Source of the DNA: CAIKNB01 sp041658705
GTDB lineage: Bacteria > Patescibacteriota > Patescibacteriia > 2-12-FULL-60-25
Reading direction: 5' to 3'
NCBI GenBank assembly: GCA_041658705.1
Contig: JBAZZT010000002.1
Span: 1-64,000, forward strand
DNA length: 64,000 bases
Positions within the stretch are counted from its first letter, which is position 1, and each line of letters starts with the position of its first letter. Made by a program: the position numbers and the translations under genes. Of the stretch, positions 51,180 through 59,461 are shown one piece after another. The notes under the pieces were generated by a model. The model ran no database searches. It saw only the letters and a program-made list of their open reading frames with translations, and was not told the DNA's origin.

Positions 51180-52232
51180 TTATATTCCCACCACTTCTTC
51201 CCACGGCAAACCGGGTTTGCCGAAGTGGCCGTAGGCGGCGGTTCGGGAGAAGATGGGGGAACGCAAGCCCAGGCGCTCGATGATGGCTTGAGGGTGGAAA
51301 TCGAATTTTTGGCGCACGACTTCGGCTAAGGATTTGCCGTCTTGATCAAGCGCTTCGAGCATGACCGGTTCGGCGCGGCCGATGGCATAAGCCACCGAGA
51401 CCAGGCAGTCGCGCGCGAGTCCGGCTGCTACGATATTCTTGGCCGCGAAACGCGCCATGTAAGCCGCCGAGCGATCGACCTTGGTCGCGTCCTTGCCGGA
51501 AAAAGCGCCGCCGCCGTGCGGGATGAGTCCGCCGTAAGTGTCGACCATGATTTTCCTGCCGGTCAATCCGGTATCTGCCTGGAATCCGCCCAAGGTGAAC
51601 GCTCCGGTCGGGTTGACCAAGACTTCGACCTCCGCCAAATCTCCGGCCAACGGCCGAATCAAACTTTCGATGAGGACGTCGCGGATCTCGTCCTGCGTTT
51701 TTGCCGGATCGTGCTGACAACTCACGAGTACAGTCTTGAGTTTGCCGCCGTGCAGCGTGACTTGCGTCTTGCCGTCCGGTCCAAGCCAGGAGAAACGCGG
51801 GTCGTCGCGGCGCAACTTTTCCAGCTCGGACGCCAAACGATGCGCCAGCACGACGGCGCGCGGCATGAATTCCGGCGTCTCGTCGGTGGCGAAGCCGTAC
51901 ATGATGCCCTGGTCGCCGGCGCCGCCGCTATCTACGCCTTGCGCGATGTCGGGCGATTGCAGCACGATCTTGGTCACGACTTCGAGTTCGTCGTTATAAC
52001 CGATGCGGCGATAGACGTCGCGCGCCAAACGTTCAGCGTCAACTGCGCCGGTACTCGTGACTTCGCCGCCTATCACGAGCAAACCGTGGCAGCCAAAAGT
52101 CTCGACCGCCACGCGGCTTTTGGGATCTTGCGCCAGATAGGCGTCCAGGATGGCGTCGGAGATCTGATCGCAGACTTTATCAGGGTGGCCGCAAGTCACG
52201 CTTTCGGCCGTTCGAAAAAAAGATACGGACAT
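51180..52232 (-). CDS. metK: S-adenosylmethionine synthetase
   Basis: MetK makes SAM from methionine and ATP, feeding the many methyltransferases seen here. At 350 aa it is shorter than E. coli MetK (384). Motifs: SVTCGHPDKVCDQISDAILD (N-terminus), GAGDQGIMYGFAT (ATP/metal site, about residues 106-118), GGGAFSGKDATKVDRSAAY (P-loop-like, about 242-260) and FDFHPQAIIERLGL. The long leader (about 370 nt) contains a probable SAM riboswitch, a terminator and a RepB palindrome, so feedback control by SAM through attenuation is likely. Confidence 0.95.
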   Translation of the reverse strand: MSVSFFRTAESVTCGHPDKVCDQISDAILDAYLAQDPKSRVAVETFGCHGLLVIGGEVTSTGAVDAERLARDVYRRIGYNDELEVVTKIVLQSPDIAQGVDSGGAGDQGIMYGFATDETPEFMPRAVVLAHRLASELEKLRRDDPRFSWLGPDGKTQVTLHGGKLKTVLVSCQHDPAKTQDEIRDVLIESLIRPLAGDLAEVEVLVNPTGAFTLGGFQADTGLTGRKIMVDTYGGLIPHGGGAFSGKDATKVDRSAAYMARFAAKNIVAAGLARDCLVSVAYAIGRAEPVMLEALDQDGKSLAEVVRQKFDFHPQAIIERLGLRSPIFSRTAAYGHFGKPGLPWEEVVGI

Positions 52233-52280
52233 AAATAGAAGGGGATTAAGGATAGGACTCGCGCGTTTGGCGCCCTACTT

Positions 52281-52364
52281 GTCATTGCGAGCGCATAGAC
52301 TAATCGCGCGCGGCAATCTCCGGATTCCGGAGATTGCTTCGTCGTTGCTACTCCTCGCAATGAC
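52281..52364. repeat. RepB palindrome, copy 8 (in the metK leader)
   Basis: GTCATTGCGAGCGCATA...CTCCTCGCAATGAC, between the riboswitch terminator and the metK start codon. Confidence 0.9.
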
Positions 52365-52400
52365 AATATACGATCATCCGAACACGGAAGTCCTGAAGAA

Positions 52401-52430
52401 TAAAAAAGCTCTTTCCGTCCAAGAAAAGAG
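52401..52430 (-). terminator. Riboswitch-linked terminator upstream of metK
   Basis: Minus strand: CTCTTTTCTTGGACGGAAAGAG followed by CTTTTTTATT. It starts just after the 3' strand of the riboswitch P1 helix, the arrangement for transcription attenuation. Confidence 0.82.
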
Positions 52431-52433
52431 TTA

Positions 52434-52591
52434 CGCTCGAGCGTTATCTTTCCCCGGATCGTCGCGCGGACTAAGCCCTCGCGACTGGGGCTGGATTTCG
52501 CACCGTGCCGCATGACGCTTGTTGCGTGATGAGGTCGGTTGTGGGCAGGACTTCGGGCCAGTTCCCTTAAGCATTCCTGCGCTCTTGATAG
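52434..52591 (-). promoter_or_regulatory. SAM riboswitch (SAM-I/IV clan) of metK
   Basis: Minus strand 5' part: CTATCAAGAGCG (P1 5' side), then GCAGGA...GGGAACTGGCCCGAAG...TCCTGC (P2 with internal loop) and CCACAACCG. Later come GGCACGGTGCGAAATCCAGC, GGGGAAAGATAA, and CGCTC as the P1 3' side. These match the conserved blocks of SAM-I-type aptamers (ATCAAGAG, GGGAACTGGCCC, GGCAACC, GGTGC.AAxTCC, GAAAGAT). Placement in front of metK fits. The precise subclass needs a covariance-model search. Confidence 0.82.
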
Positions 52592-52609
52592 GTCTTAAAT
52601 TGTTCTGAC

Positions 52610-52638
52610 AGCGTAAAACACGCGACGCTCAAAGTCAA
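52610..52638 (-). promoter_or_regulatory. Promoter of the metK leader
   Basis: Minus strand TTGACT (52633-52638), 17 nt, TACGCT (52610-52615); transcription would start about 15 nt before the aptamer. Confidence 0.65.
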
Positions 52639-52705
52639 CTTTGTTACGGGCTGCTTTGGTCAACGGTCAAAATCAGCCTGAACACCGTCAGAAACGCTTC
52701 GAGTA

Positions 52706-52734
52706 TTGACATTTCTCACGAAATCTTGTAGCTT
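52706..52734 (+). promoter_or_regulatory. Promoter of the 52767 gene
   Basis: TTGACA (52706-52711), 17 nt, TAGCTT (52729-52734). An SD (AAGGAAG) precedes ATG 52767. Confidence 0.78.
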
Positions 52735-52766
52735 TTTCTGCGTACCTTTTGGGAAAGGAAGCTGAA

Positions 52767-53108
52767 ATGAGAGAAATGTGTTTCATGCAAACCAACGGTC
52801 TCTACGTTTCACCCGTGATTGCAGAGGTCTTGTACATCCAAGCTCTCGGCTTGGTGCGCGACAAGGATCATCGGATTGCCTTCAAGCTCGGCGAGCTCGG
52901 TGAGGTCAAGCTCACCACCGAATACCAGGTCATATGCGTCGAACACTTCGGCGGCGTCAAGTTCGAGGCCAGAGTCGCTATGGGCAACCGGGACTTCGAC
53001 GTCTCCTTCGTCATCGACTCGCGCTTCCTCGAGGAATACGTCCCCGGATTCTGGACCTGCGGCTGCGCGGCGGACGCGCAACCTCAACCGCCCCGACAGT
53101 TGAACTGA
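52767..53108 (+). CDS. Hypothetical protein, 113 aa
   Basis: Not recognised. A soluble protein of mixed helix and strand (VSPVIAEVLYIQALGLVRD, KLTTEYQVICVEHF, FEARVAMGNRDFDVSFVIDSRF), with a cysteine-containing, Pro/Gln-rich tail (WTCGCAADAQPQPPRQLN). A TTG at 52749 in frame is not the start; ATG 52767 follows the SD. It has the accessory-gene design: strong promoter, SD, short leader and strong terminator. Confidence 0.7.
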   Translation: MREMCFMQTNGLYVSPVIAEVLYIQALGLVRDKDHRIAFKLGELGEVKLTTEYQVICVEHFGGVKFEARVAMGNRDFDVSFVIDSRFLEEYVPGFWTCGCAADAQPQPPRQLN

Positions 53109-53113
53109 ACAAC

Positions 53114-53148
53114 ACTCCGGCACAACTTCGTGCCGGAGTTGCTTTTTT
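53114..53148 (+). terminator. Terminator of the 52767 gene
   Basis: ACTCCGGCAC-AACTTC-GTGCCGGAGT, then TGCTTTTTT. Confidence 0.92.
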
Positions 53149-53162
53149 GAAATGCGGCATGG

Positions 53163-53265
53163 TAATCCTTCGACAAGCTCAGGAACTATTATAAATATTC
53201 CCTGAGCCCCGCATCGAGTGCGGGGTAAACTCCGCGCCAGCGAAGTCGAAGGGCTACCTGCTTAT
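53163..53265. repeat. RepD palindrome with GAGCCCCGCATCG insert
   Basis: TCCTTCGACAAGCTCAGGAAC...TCCCTGAGCCCCGCATCG-AGTGCGGGG...GTCGAAGGGCTACC. The nested hairpin is the same as at 40470 and 63870. Confidence 0.8.
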
Positions 53266-53296
53266 GGATTTTCGGTCGCTTTGTACGTGACTTCGG

Positions 53297-53803
53297 TCAT
53301 CTGACTTCCAATATCCTGTATTCTCTATCTCCCTGCTCCGTCGCGACGCTCACCACGTCTCCCGCCACGTGCCCAAGCAAAATCTGGCCAAGAGGGGAAT
53401 GACGCGAGATGCGGCCGCGCGAAGGATCAGACTCCTGCGAGCCTACTATCTCGTAAGTCAATTTGCGCCCGGCTGATTCCATGACCACGCTCGAACCGAT
53501 CTGGACCGTGCCTTTTGAAGCCGGATCGTATTCAATGGGTATGGCGTTCTTGATTCTTTCTTTGAGCGAAAAGACGCGACCGTCGATGCGTGCCAATCGC
53601 GCTTTAGCATCTTGATATTCCGCGTTCTCGGAAAAATCACCTAGTTTCAAGGCGTTAGACAAATCTTCTACCGTCTTAGGTCGTTCGACTTTTTGCAATT
53701 GAATCAAGTCGCGCTTGAGCCGCTCGATCTTGTCCGGAGTCAGGTAATTATCCCGCTCCTCTTGTTTCTTCAAGGTCTGCGAGCGTCGTTTGGGGAGTTG
53801 CAT
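53297..53803 (-). CDS. greA: Transcription elongation factor GreA
   Basis: GreA reactivates backtracked RNA polymerase by stimulating RNA cleavage. 168 aa. The coiled-coil domain (about 20-85) carries the acidic tip in LGDFSENAEYQDAK; the C-terminal FKBP-like domain has YEIVGSQESDPSRGRISRHSPLGQILLGHVAGD, the family signature. The basic N-terminus (QLPKRRSQTLKKQEER) is an extension relative to E. coli GreA. On the minus strand TAATAT ends six bases before the ATG, so a leaderless transcript is predicted. Confidence 0.93.
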   Translation of the reverse strand: MQLPKRRSQTLKKQEERDNYLTPDKIERLKRDLIQLQKVERPKTVEDLSNALKLGDFSENAEYQDAKARLARIDGRVFSLKERIKNAIPIEYDPASKGTVQIGSSVVMESAGRKLTYEIVGSQESDPSRGRISRHSPLGQILLGHVAGDVVSVATEQGDREYRILEVR

Positions 53804-53918
53804 GACTTGATATTAGCTGCGCGGAACTTAAGGCGCAATGTGCGCATTTGATTGCACCGCGTCTTTTCATACCAGCTACTAGCTACCAGATACCAGCTAC
53901 TCTTGGTATGATGGCGCT

Positions 53919-55844
53919 ATGCGGAGGAAACACAGTGCGACATTGATATTTTTCGCTTCATTTGCGTTTGCGGCTTTTGCCCAAGGCGCGACGTGGAACG
54001 ATGTCAAGACGACCGCTTTCGAAAAGACGGCGATTGATGCTGTTTATGCTGCCGATTGGATGGAACCGTTGGCCGATCGCGTCTTCGGTTATGCCAAACC
54101 CATCTCGCGCCCTGACTGGCTGCGCGCCTTGATGTTTTTGCGTACCGCCGACGCTTGTCCGGAATTCGGCCGCCAACCCAACGCTTTCTGGAGCGAAGAG
54201 AATATCCGCGGCTGTCTGTCCGGCGCCGGCGTGCCCTTGGACGACGGGATAGGCGAGTTGCGCCGCGACGTGGCCATGCAGCAGTTATTCGCTTTGCGCC
54301 GACGCTCATTCGCTTTCCAGGCTTTGGAGACAGAGCCGCCCGGTTACGTCGCGCCTCCGGATCTCAAGAGCGCGGCTGAAAATCGACGCGGCGCGCTTGT
54401 CGCCGCCGACCGGCTCAAACTCATCTACCGCCGTTCAGGCAAAATCGCACCGGCCGATGTCTTTTTGCGCGAGGACGCGGCTTTGGCCCTGTATCGTTTC
54501 GACCAATGGGAAAAACAAGGCGGCGTAGATGGTGAAACTCGGAGCGATACCAAGCTGCACAAAGACGTGACCTTGAGCCATTGGAAAGATCTCGACACCG
54601 ATATCTACGTGGTGAGCGTCAAGACGCAAGGCGACGCTTTCGTGCGTCCCATCTTGCCTCGCGAAAGCTTCAATCCGGCGGCTGATCCTAAAAAGGGGAA
54701 ATTGCGCGACGAGTTCGTGTACGAAAAAACTTCCGCTTTGGCCAAGCGCGACCAGGCTTTGGCCGCGGTCAACGGATCGTATTTCAATATCGAGTGGCCG
54801 TGGGGCGCACTGGAGGACACCGCCGTCTTGGACGGCGCGACGCTTTTGGAACGCAGCGACCGCAGCACTTTCATCGTATGCAAAAATGGACGCATGCTCA
54901 TCGGCAAGTATGACAAGAAAAAACTGAAACAGCTGGCTTGCGTGCCCGAGCAAGCCTTGGGCGCTGGACCGCTCTTTCTGGATCAAGGCGCGGCAGTCGA
55001 CAAAAACAATAAAGAAGGTTTTGACGAATATACCCAGTGGGAGCGGCGAGTCGGATCGAATGCGCGCACCGCCGTGGCCGTGTCCAAAAATGGCCGTACG
55101 GCATATCTCGTGACCGTGGCGGGCAAATCCTATCCGGCCTTCGGCAAAGGCGGAACGTCCTTGGGCGCTTTCTTGAAAAGCAAATACCCCGACATCCAAA
55201 CGGCTATGATGCTGGACGGTGGCGGCTCGACCGCGCTCGTGGCGCAAGGCAAGACGCTGGTCGCGGCCGGTAAAGCCGGCAGTACAGGGGAGCGTGCCGT
55301 GGTCTCGGCCCTGGGCGTCTTCTCGCGTAAAATAGAGAAGTCGCGTGTAGCCGAAGAAGCTAAATTGACGGCGGCGGCTTGGACCAAAAGCCTGCTCAAA
55401 TTGGATTTTTACGCCCCGACGAGCACGGCGACCTGGGTGGCGGGGAGCAGCGCCAAACTCCGCTTGGCCGTCGCCTCTAACTTGGAAGATACTACGCGCG
55501 CCGCTAAATACACTCGGCTCACCACGAATGCAAACGCTAAATTTGTGCTGGCGCGCAAAGATGCCACGCATGAGCAGGGTTGGAAGATTCCGCTCTCGCT
55601 CGATCTCCTGAACGCCGGCGAGACGAACGATCTGATGGAAAAACTCGAGCGCGTGCCGGTCAAATACGCGTTGGATTTGAAGACCCTGAATGTCGCGCTG
55701 TTCGGCAAGAATTACCTGATCCTCAAAGACGCTGCCGATAAATATCTGGCTTACGGCTTAAAGAGCAAAAAATTCTCCCCCGTAGAATTCAAGACGCCGC
55801 CGAAGAAGGTGGTGAAGAAGAAAATTACCGCAGCAAGTAAGTAG
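53919..55844 (+). CDS. Secreted phosphodiester glycosidase (NAGPA-like) family protein
   Basis: A 641-aa exported protein. The signal peptide (residues 1-23, ending AFAQGA) is followed by a helical region with weak S-layer-homology-like repeats (about 26-210). A NAGPA/DUF2233-type domain (about 235-470) contains VNGSYFNIEWPWG, CVPEQALGAGPLFLDQG, RTAVAVSKNGRTAYLVTVAG and AMMLDGGGSTALVAQGK, the core motifs of the family. The C-terminal 170 residues are beta-rich and end in Lys-rich sequence. It probably acts on surface polysaccharide outside the cell. A TATGAT box ends six bases before ATG 53919. Confidence 0.85.
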   Translation: MRRKHSATLIFFASFAFAAFAQGATWNDVKTTAFEKTAIDAVYAADWMEPLADRVFGYAKPISRPDWLRALMFLRTADACPEFGRQPNAFWSEENIRGCLSGAGVPLDDGIGELRRDVAMQQLFALRRRSFAFQALETEPPGYVAPPDLKSAAENRRGALVAADRLKLIYRRSGKIAPADVFLREDAALALYRFDQWEKQGGVDGETRSDTKLHKDVTLSHWKDLDTDIYVVSVKTQGDAFVRPILPRESFNPAADPKKGKLRDEFVYEKTSALAKRDQALAAVNGSYFNIEWPWGALEDTAVLDGATLLERSDRSTFIVCKNGRMLIGKYDKKKLKQLACVPEQALGAGPLFLDQGAAVDKNNKEGFDEYTQWERRVGSNARTAVAVSKNGRTAYLVTVAGKSYPAFGKGGTSLGAFLKSKYPDIQTAMMLDGGGSTALVAQGKTLVAAGKAGSTGERAVVSALGVFSRKIEKSRVAEEAKLTAAAWTKSLLKLDFYAPTSTATWVAGSSAKLRLAVASNLEDTTRAAKYTRLTTNANAKFVLARKDATHEQGWKIPLSLDLLNAGETNDLMEKLERVPVKYALDLKTLNVALFGKNYLILKDAADKYLAYGLKSKKFSPVEFKTPPKKVVKKKITAASK

Positions 55845-55882
55845 AGGGTGACGAAATGAATTAAATTAAGGATTAAAGATAT

Positions 55883-55979
55883 TGTCATCCTGAGCTTGTC
55901 GAAGGACCTTTATAAGAAAGCTCTGAACCGATGCTGACAAAGGTCCTTCGACTACGCTAGCGCTTCGCTCAGGATGACA
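55883..55979. repeat. RepA palindrome, copy 9
   Basis: TGTCATCCTGAGCTTG...GCTCAGGATGACA. After it come CTACC/CTCTACCCTCTATCCTC words leading into the next promoter. Confidence 0.9.
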
Positions 55980-56033
55980 CTGTGTTTGGCTACCATCTAC
56001 TCTCTACCCTCTATCCTCTGCTATACTCCGCCC

Positions 56034-56543
56034 ATGAAAAAGATCATCGCTGTTCTGGCTTTGGTAGCTCTCGTCGGTGCCGGATGCAATCAAAACCAAC
56101 CTGTCGCGCAACCGACACGCCAACCGGCTAAAATCGCTTGCGATGTCTTATCCGGCGCAGAGGCGGCGACGGCTTTAGGCGCAGTGGTGGAGAAGGGGAA
56201 ATCAAACGAAATCCAAGAAGGCGACGTCAAAGTCACGACCTGCGCCTATGCCACTTTGGTCGCACCGGTCAAGATTATGACCCTGCTTTTGCGTCGCGCC
56301 GAAAATCGCGCGGCAGCTGAAGAAGCTTTTCAGGAAGCAAAGAGTCAATCGCGTGATCAATCTGGAGTCGAACCGCAAGACATCCTTGGTTTGGGCGACG
56401 CGGCTTATTGGGTCGGAGGCAGTCTGAACCAACTCAACGTGCGCAAAAACGAATATTGGATCATCTTGAGCGCGGTCAATTGGCAAGGCGAATCGCTCCC
56501 CGGCTTAGAGCAAACCGCACGCCTAGTGATACCAAAACTCTAA
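56034..56543 (+). CDS. Lipoprotein, 169 aa
   Basis: Signal peptide with lipobox LVGAGC (Cys18). The mature part begins NQNQPVAQPTRQPAK, then a domain with two cysteines (ACDVLSGAEAATALGAVV, VTTCAYATL), similar in style to DUF3558-like lipoproteins that bind nothing known. It is expected outside the membrane. The start is ATG 56034: TATACT (56022-56027) ends six bases before it, so the ATG would be at or next to the transcription start. An ORF extension to 55974 is repeat sequence. It overlaps nothing; the next gene starts three bases after the stop. Confidence 0.78.
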   Translation: MKKIIAVLALVALVGAGCNQNQPVAQPTRQPAKIACDVLSGAEAATALGAVVEKGKSNEIQEGDVKVTTCAYATLVAPVKIMTLLLRRAENRAAAEEAFQEAKSQSRDQSGVEPQDILGLGDAAYWVGGSLNQLNVRKNEYWIILSAVNWQGESLPGLEQTARLVIPKL

Positions 56544-56546
56544 CGT

Positions 56547-57737
56547 ATGCCGAAAAAGCATTTTCTCGTTCTGGACGCAGGCACGACCAACATCAAAGCC
56601 CTGGTCTTCGACCGCAAACTTAACCTCATAGCTTCGGCCAGCAAACCAGCATCCAAATCAAGACCGAAACGCGGTTGGGTCGAACAGGATCCGCGCGAAT
56701 ACCTGGCCGCCAGCCGCACGGTCATGCGCCAAGTTCTGCGCACCGCCGGACTAACCGCGCGCGACATCCTCGCGCTCGGCATCGCCAACCAACGCGAAAC
56801 CACGATTCTGTGGGACAAACTGACGGGACGCCCGGTCTATCCTGCGATCGTCTGGGAAGATGAACGCACGACGGAATACTGCTCGCGGTTTGAGCGAGAA
56901 AAGTGCGAATTCGTACGCAGCCGCACCGGGCTCACCGTGAGTCCGTATTTTTCAGCCACTGAAATCCACTGGATCCTGAATCACGTCAAAGCTTGCGCCA
57001 GCCTGCAAGCTAAAAAGCGTCTGCTTTTCGGCACGATAGATTCTTGGCTCATGTGGAATTTTATCCAAGGCAAACCCCATCTTACCGACCGGACCAACGC
57101 GGCGCGCACGATCCTATTCGACATCCGCGCCGGGCAATGGGACGACGAGCTCCTGGGCATGTTCAGCATCCCGCGCGACCTCATGCCGCGAGTCCTGCCG
57201 AGCCGCGCGGATTTTGGAGTGACCCGCCGTGATCTGCTGGGATCCCCGGTGCCGATCAAGGCAGTCTGCGGCGACCAACAAGCCAGCCTGTACGCCGCGG
57301 GGACCTCACGCCACACGACCAAAGCGACTTTCGGCACAGGCATCTTCGTCTCGCAAATTTTAGGCAGCAGCTTCAAACTCGTAGACGGTTTCCAGACCAC
57401 GCTCGTCCCGGCGCCCGGCCAAAAAAATCTTTATGCACTGGAGGCTAAGGTGGGGGAATGCGCGCGTTTAGTCGAACCTTGTCTGGGCAAACGGCGCAAA
57501 CTTGAAGTCGTGCTCAAACATCTCGCCCAAAAAACCGCTGAAACGATCAAGTCGCTTCCCGTACGACCGCATGAACTCGTGATCGACGGCGGCGTGACGC
57601 GCGATGGCTTGATGGGAAATTTTCTCTCCTCCATCACCCAGCTCCCCGTGAGGCAACAACGGGTCTGGAACGGCACGGCGCTCGGCATAGCCATGCTCTT
57701 GCAAGATCGGCAAAAAACCAAGACAATAGTCAAATAA
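56547..57737 (+). CDS. Glycerol kinase-like FGGY sugar kinase, shortened
   Basis: It is similar to GlpK: LDAGTTNIKALVFD (phosphate loop), GWVEQDPREYLAASRTVM, GIANQRETTILWDKLTGRPVYPAIVWEDERT (glycerol-binding Arg-Glu), GLTVSPYFSATEIHWIL, RLLFGTIDSWLMW, and the catalytic aspartate in CGDQQASLYA. At 396 aa it lacks about 100 residues relative to GlpK. The segment that usually follows the GTG.F loop (with the PAFTGLGAPYWDP-type sequence) is missing, and the C-terminal end is short. Glycerol contacts are kept, so activity is possible. It sits between two lipoprotein genes with 3- and 14-nt gaps. Confidence 0.85.
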   Translation: MPKKHFLVLDAGTTNIKALVFDRKLNLIASASKPASKSRPKRGWVEQDPREYLAASRTVMRQVLRTAGLTARDILALGIANQRETTILWDKLTGRPVYPAIVWEDERTTEYCSRFEREKCEFVRSRTGLTVSPYFSATEIHWILNHVKACASLQAKKRLLFGTIDSWLMWNFIQGKPHLTDRTNAARTILFDIRAGQWDDELLGMFSIPRDLMPRVLPSRADFGVTRRDLLGSPVPIKAVCGDQQASLYAAGTSRHTTKATFGTGIFVSQILGSSFKLVDGFQTTLVPAPGQKNLYALEAKVGECARLVEPCLGKRRKLEVVLKHLAQKTAETIKSLPVRPHELVIDGGVTRDGLMGNFLSSITQLPVRQQRVWNGTALGIAMLLQDRQKTKTIVK

Positions 57738-57751
57738 GCCCAACAAAAAAT

Positions 57752-58255
57752 ATGAAACATTCCTTCGCGCCTTTATTGATTCCTGTTTTAGCCACGTTGT
57801 TTTTGGCTGCTGGCTGCAACCCAGTCAAAACGCAAACTCCGAGTGAGGCGACAACCGCGCCTAGTGCGGCTCAAACGCAAATCCAACCTGCGACGACGAC
57901 AACGACGCCGAGCGTTGCGCCGGCCACGACTACGACGGCCAAACCAGCTCCGACCACGGCTCCCAAAACCACCGCGAAAAAACCCGTCAATACGATCGTC
58001 CCCAACAGCACCAAGACCGTCCTGATCTATGCCGGTTCGTTCTCGCCGCAAATCCTGGCGGTCAAAGCGGGCGACACGGTGGTCTGGGTGAATAAAGATT
58101 CGACCCCGCACACCACGGCTTCGGATGGCGCTCTGCTTTGGGACTCGGGCAACTTGGCGCCGGGACAAAGCTATCGCCGCACGTTCAAAGCCACGGGGAC
58201 TTATCCGTATCGCGATTCGATCAAAAACTTCAAAGGCTCGATCGTCGTATACTGA
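57752..58255 (+). CDS. Cupredoxin-fold lipoprotein lacking copper ligands
   Basis: Lipobox LAAGC (Cys22), then a Thr/Ala/Pro-rich linker (about residues 27-85), then a cupredoxin domain (about 88-167): SFSPQILAVKAGDTVVWVNKDSTPHTT...LAPGQSYRRTFKATGTYPY. The first His ligand (PHTT) is present, but in the C-terminal loop where blue copper proteins have Y.Y.C..H..M.G, this protein reads YPYRDSIKNFKG, so Cys, second His and Met are gone. It is either a non-copper binding domain or an altered site. It is outside the membrane. Confidence 0.82.
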   Translation: MKHSFAPLLIPVLATLFLAAGCNPVKTQTPSEATTAPSAAQTQIQPATTTTTPSVAPATTTTAKPAPTTAPKTTAKKPVNTIVPNSTKTVLIYAGSFSPQILAVKAGDTVVWVNKDSTPHTTASDGALLWDSGNLAPGQSYRRTFKATGTYPYRDSIKNFKGSIVVY

Positions 58256-58298
58256 AATCGTTTCGCTTACCGACTCATGTCAGCCTCGTTCCCGCTGG

Positions 58299-58328
58299 CG
58301 TAGGGGCAATTCATGAATTGCCCCTACG
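58299..58328. repeat. RepC palindrome, copy 10
   Basis: CGTAGGGGCAATT-CATG-AATTGCCCCTACG, perfect. An identical element lies at 63762-63791. Confidence 0.92.
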
Positions 58329-58411
58329 CTTCGGGGATCCGGATCGTTTCGCGACTAGATTCCCTTTTTCAAGGGAATGACATGTAGACTATACCGCAGA
58401 CACTCGTAACC

Positions 58412-59452
58412 ATGCCCACCAACCCCTTCGAGACATCCAAAAGCAAAATAGTCCCTGAACTTGTTGAAGGGCTACCTTATACTACCGGAATCCGTCGGCA
58501 GGATTTGCCGAATCACGTCAGACGTTATGCCGATAAGCTCGCTGCGCATATAAGAGAAGTCTACGCCAAATATGGAGCCGCTAACTTTGAAGAGCTTAAA
58601 GTGAACAAGAAGCTATCCGCTCAAGATGCACGAAAGGTGGCCGATTTGTTCAAAGCCTTCAACGACACGATAGAGAAGAAAGAAGTCGAACTCGACCTTG
58701 AGGGAGCCATCGAAATCCTAGGTCGCGAGAATGTCCACGGCACTGAAGATGTCGAGGCTATGTTAGGCGAAGGTTTCGTCGATATCTCAAAAGTCCCACC
58801 CATCCCATACACTCCCGAAGACTTGGCTAAATCCAAAGAGATCAAAGAGGAAACCGGCGTCGAAGAGATGCTCGTACTCTTCGTTGCTGACAAGGACGGC
58901 AAACCTCTCACGGGAGAACGCATGAGCGGACTCATCCAAGCGGAATATACCAAGCTCGGCCTAGGCAAATTCCTATTCGACATCGATTGGTACAAAAATG
59001 AGGACTTCTTCACGAAGCTAGGCTTGAGGTACGAATGGAAGCTCATCACCAAACAGCCTATCCCCGGTTCAAAGGACAAGCGCCATCACTACGAACCCGG
59101 AGACAGTTTCACACATCAAGATACCCAAGAATACGTCATTGAGGAATACGCCAAGAAGCCCGATATCCCTCGCGACCAACTGCATCGTCCTGAACCGTTT
59201 CAGATGCTCTATGCCACCGCTCTTCATTTGATTGCGACCGAACGTCTTAATGGCAAAGACAAAGGTGAACGCATCCTCAAGGGTGAGTTTCACGGGTCTG
59301 ACGTGATTTACTCGAAAGGTGCCCTCGTGAACGTGGGCTTTAACTATCCAGGCGGAACGAGCGTGGGCGGAATTTTATACGGCGATCAGCGCTTCGATAT
59401 CGGCGTTTGTCTCTTACGTGAGCCTTCTTCTTCCAAATCTTTAGACACTTGA
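58412..59452 (+). CDS. Variable-C-terminus family protein 1
   Basis: First of three paralogs (346 aa). Shared frame: start NPFET, then IRRQDLPNHVRRYADKLAAHI, NKKLSAQDARKVADL, EILGRENVHG, KVPPIPYTPEDL, GVEEMLVLFVADKDGKPLTGERM, KLGLRYEWKLITK, IPRDQLHRPEPFQMLYATALHLI and ATERLNGKDKGERI. The last part (from 59300) is the 37-codon hypervariable window, ending in conserved GVCLLREP. Residues about 11-21 (KSKIVPELVEGLP) come from a RepD palindrome and are absent from paralog 2. No signal peptide or membrane segment; no recognised domain in the body. The end of the variable window resembles C-type-lectin variable domains of DGR targets; this is inference. Confidence 0.72.
   Translation: MPTNPFETSKSKIVPELVEGLPYTTGIRRQDLPNHVRRYADKLAAHIREVYAKYGAANFEELKVNKKLSAQDARKVADLFKAFNDTIEKKEVELDLEGAIEILGRENVHGTEDVEAMLGEGFVDISKVPPIPYTPEDLAKSKEIKEETGVEEMLVLFVADKDGKPLTGERMSGLIQAEYTKLGLGKFLFDIDWYKNEDFFTKLGLRYEWKLITKQPIPGSKDKRHHYEPGDSFTHQDTQEYVIEEYAKKPDIPRDQLHRPEPFQMLYATALHLIATERLNGKDKGERILKGEFHGSDVIYSKGALVNVGFNYPGGTSVGGILYGDQRFDIGVCLLREPSSSKSLDT
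58450..58480. repeat. RepD element inside paralog 1
   Basis: AGTCCCTGAACTTGTTGAAGG-GCTACC, translated in frame as VPELVEGLP. Confidence 0.8.
59300..59410 (+). other. Hypervariable window 1 (37 codons)
   Basis: It begins with the Asp codon after HGS and ends with the Cys of GVC. Codons at differing positions are mainly NNY (AAC, TTT, TAT, AGC, GGC, TAC, GAT, TTC). It aligns without gaps to the windows at 60323-60433 and 62494-62604. Confidence 0.7.
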
Positions 59453-59461
59453 GCAAAAACC

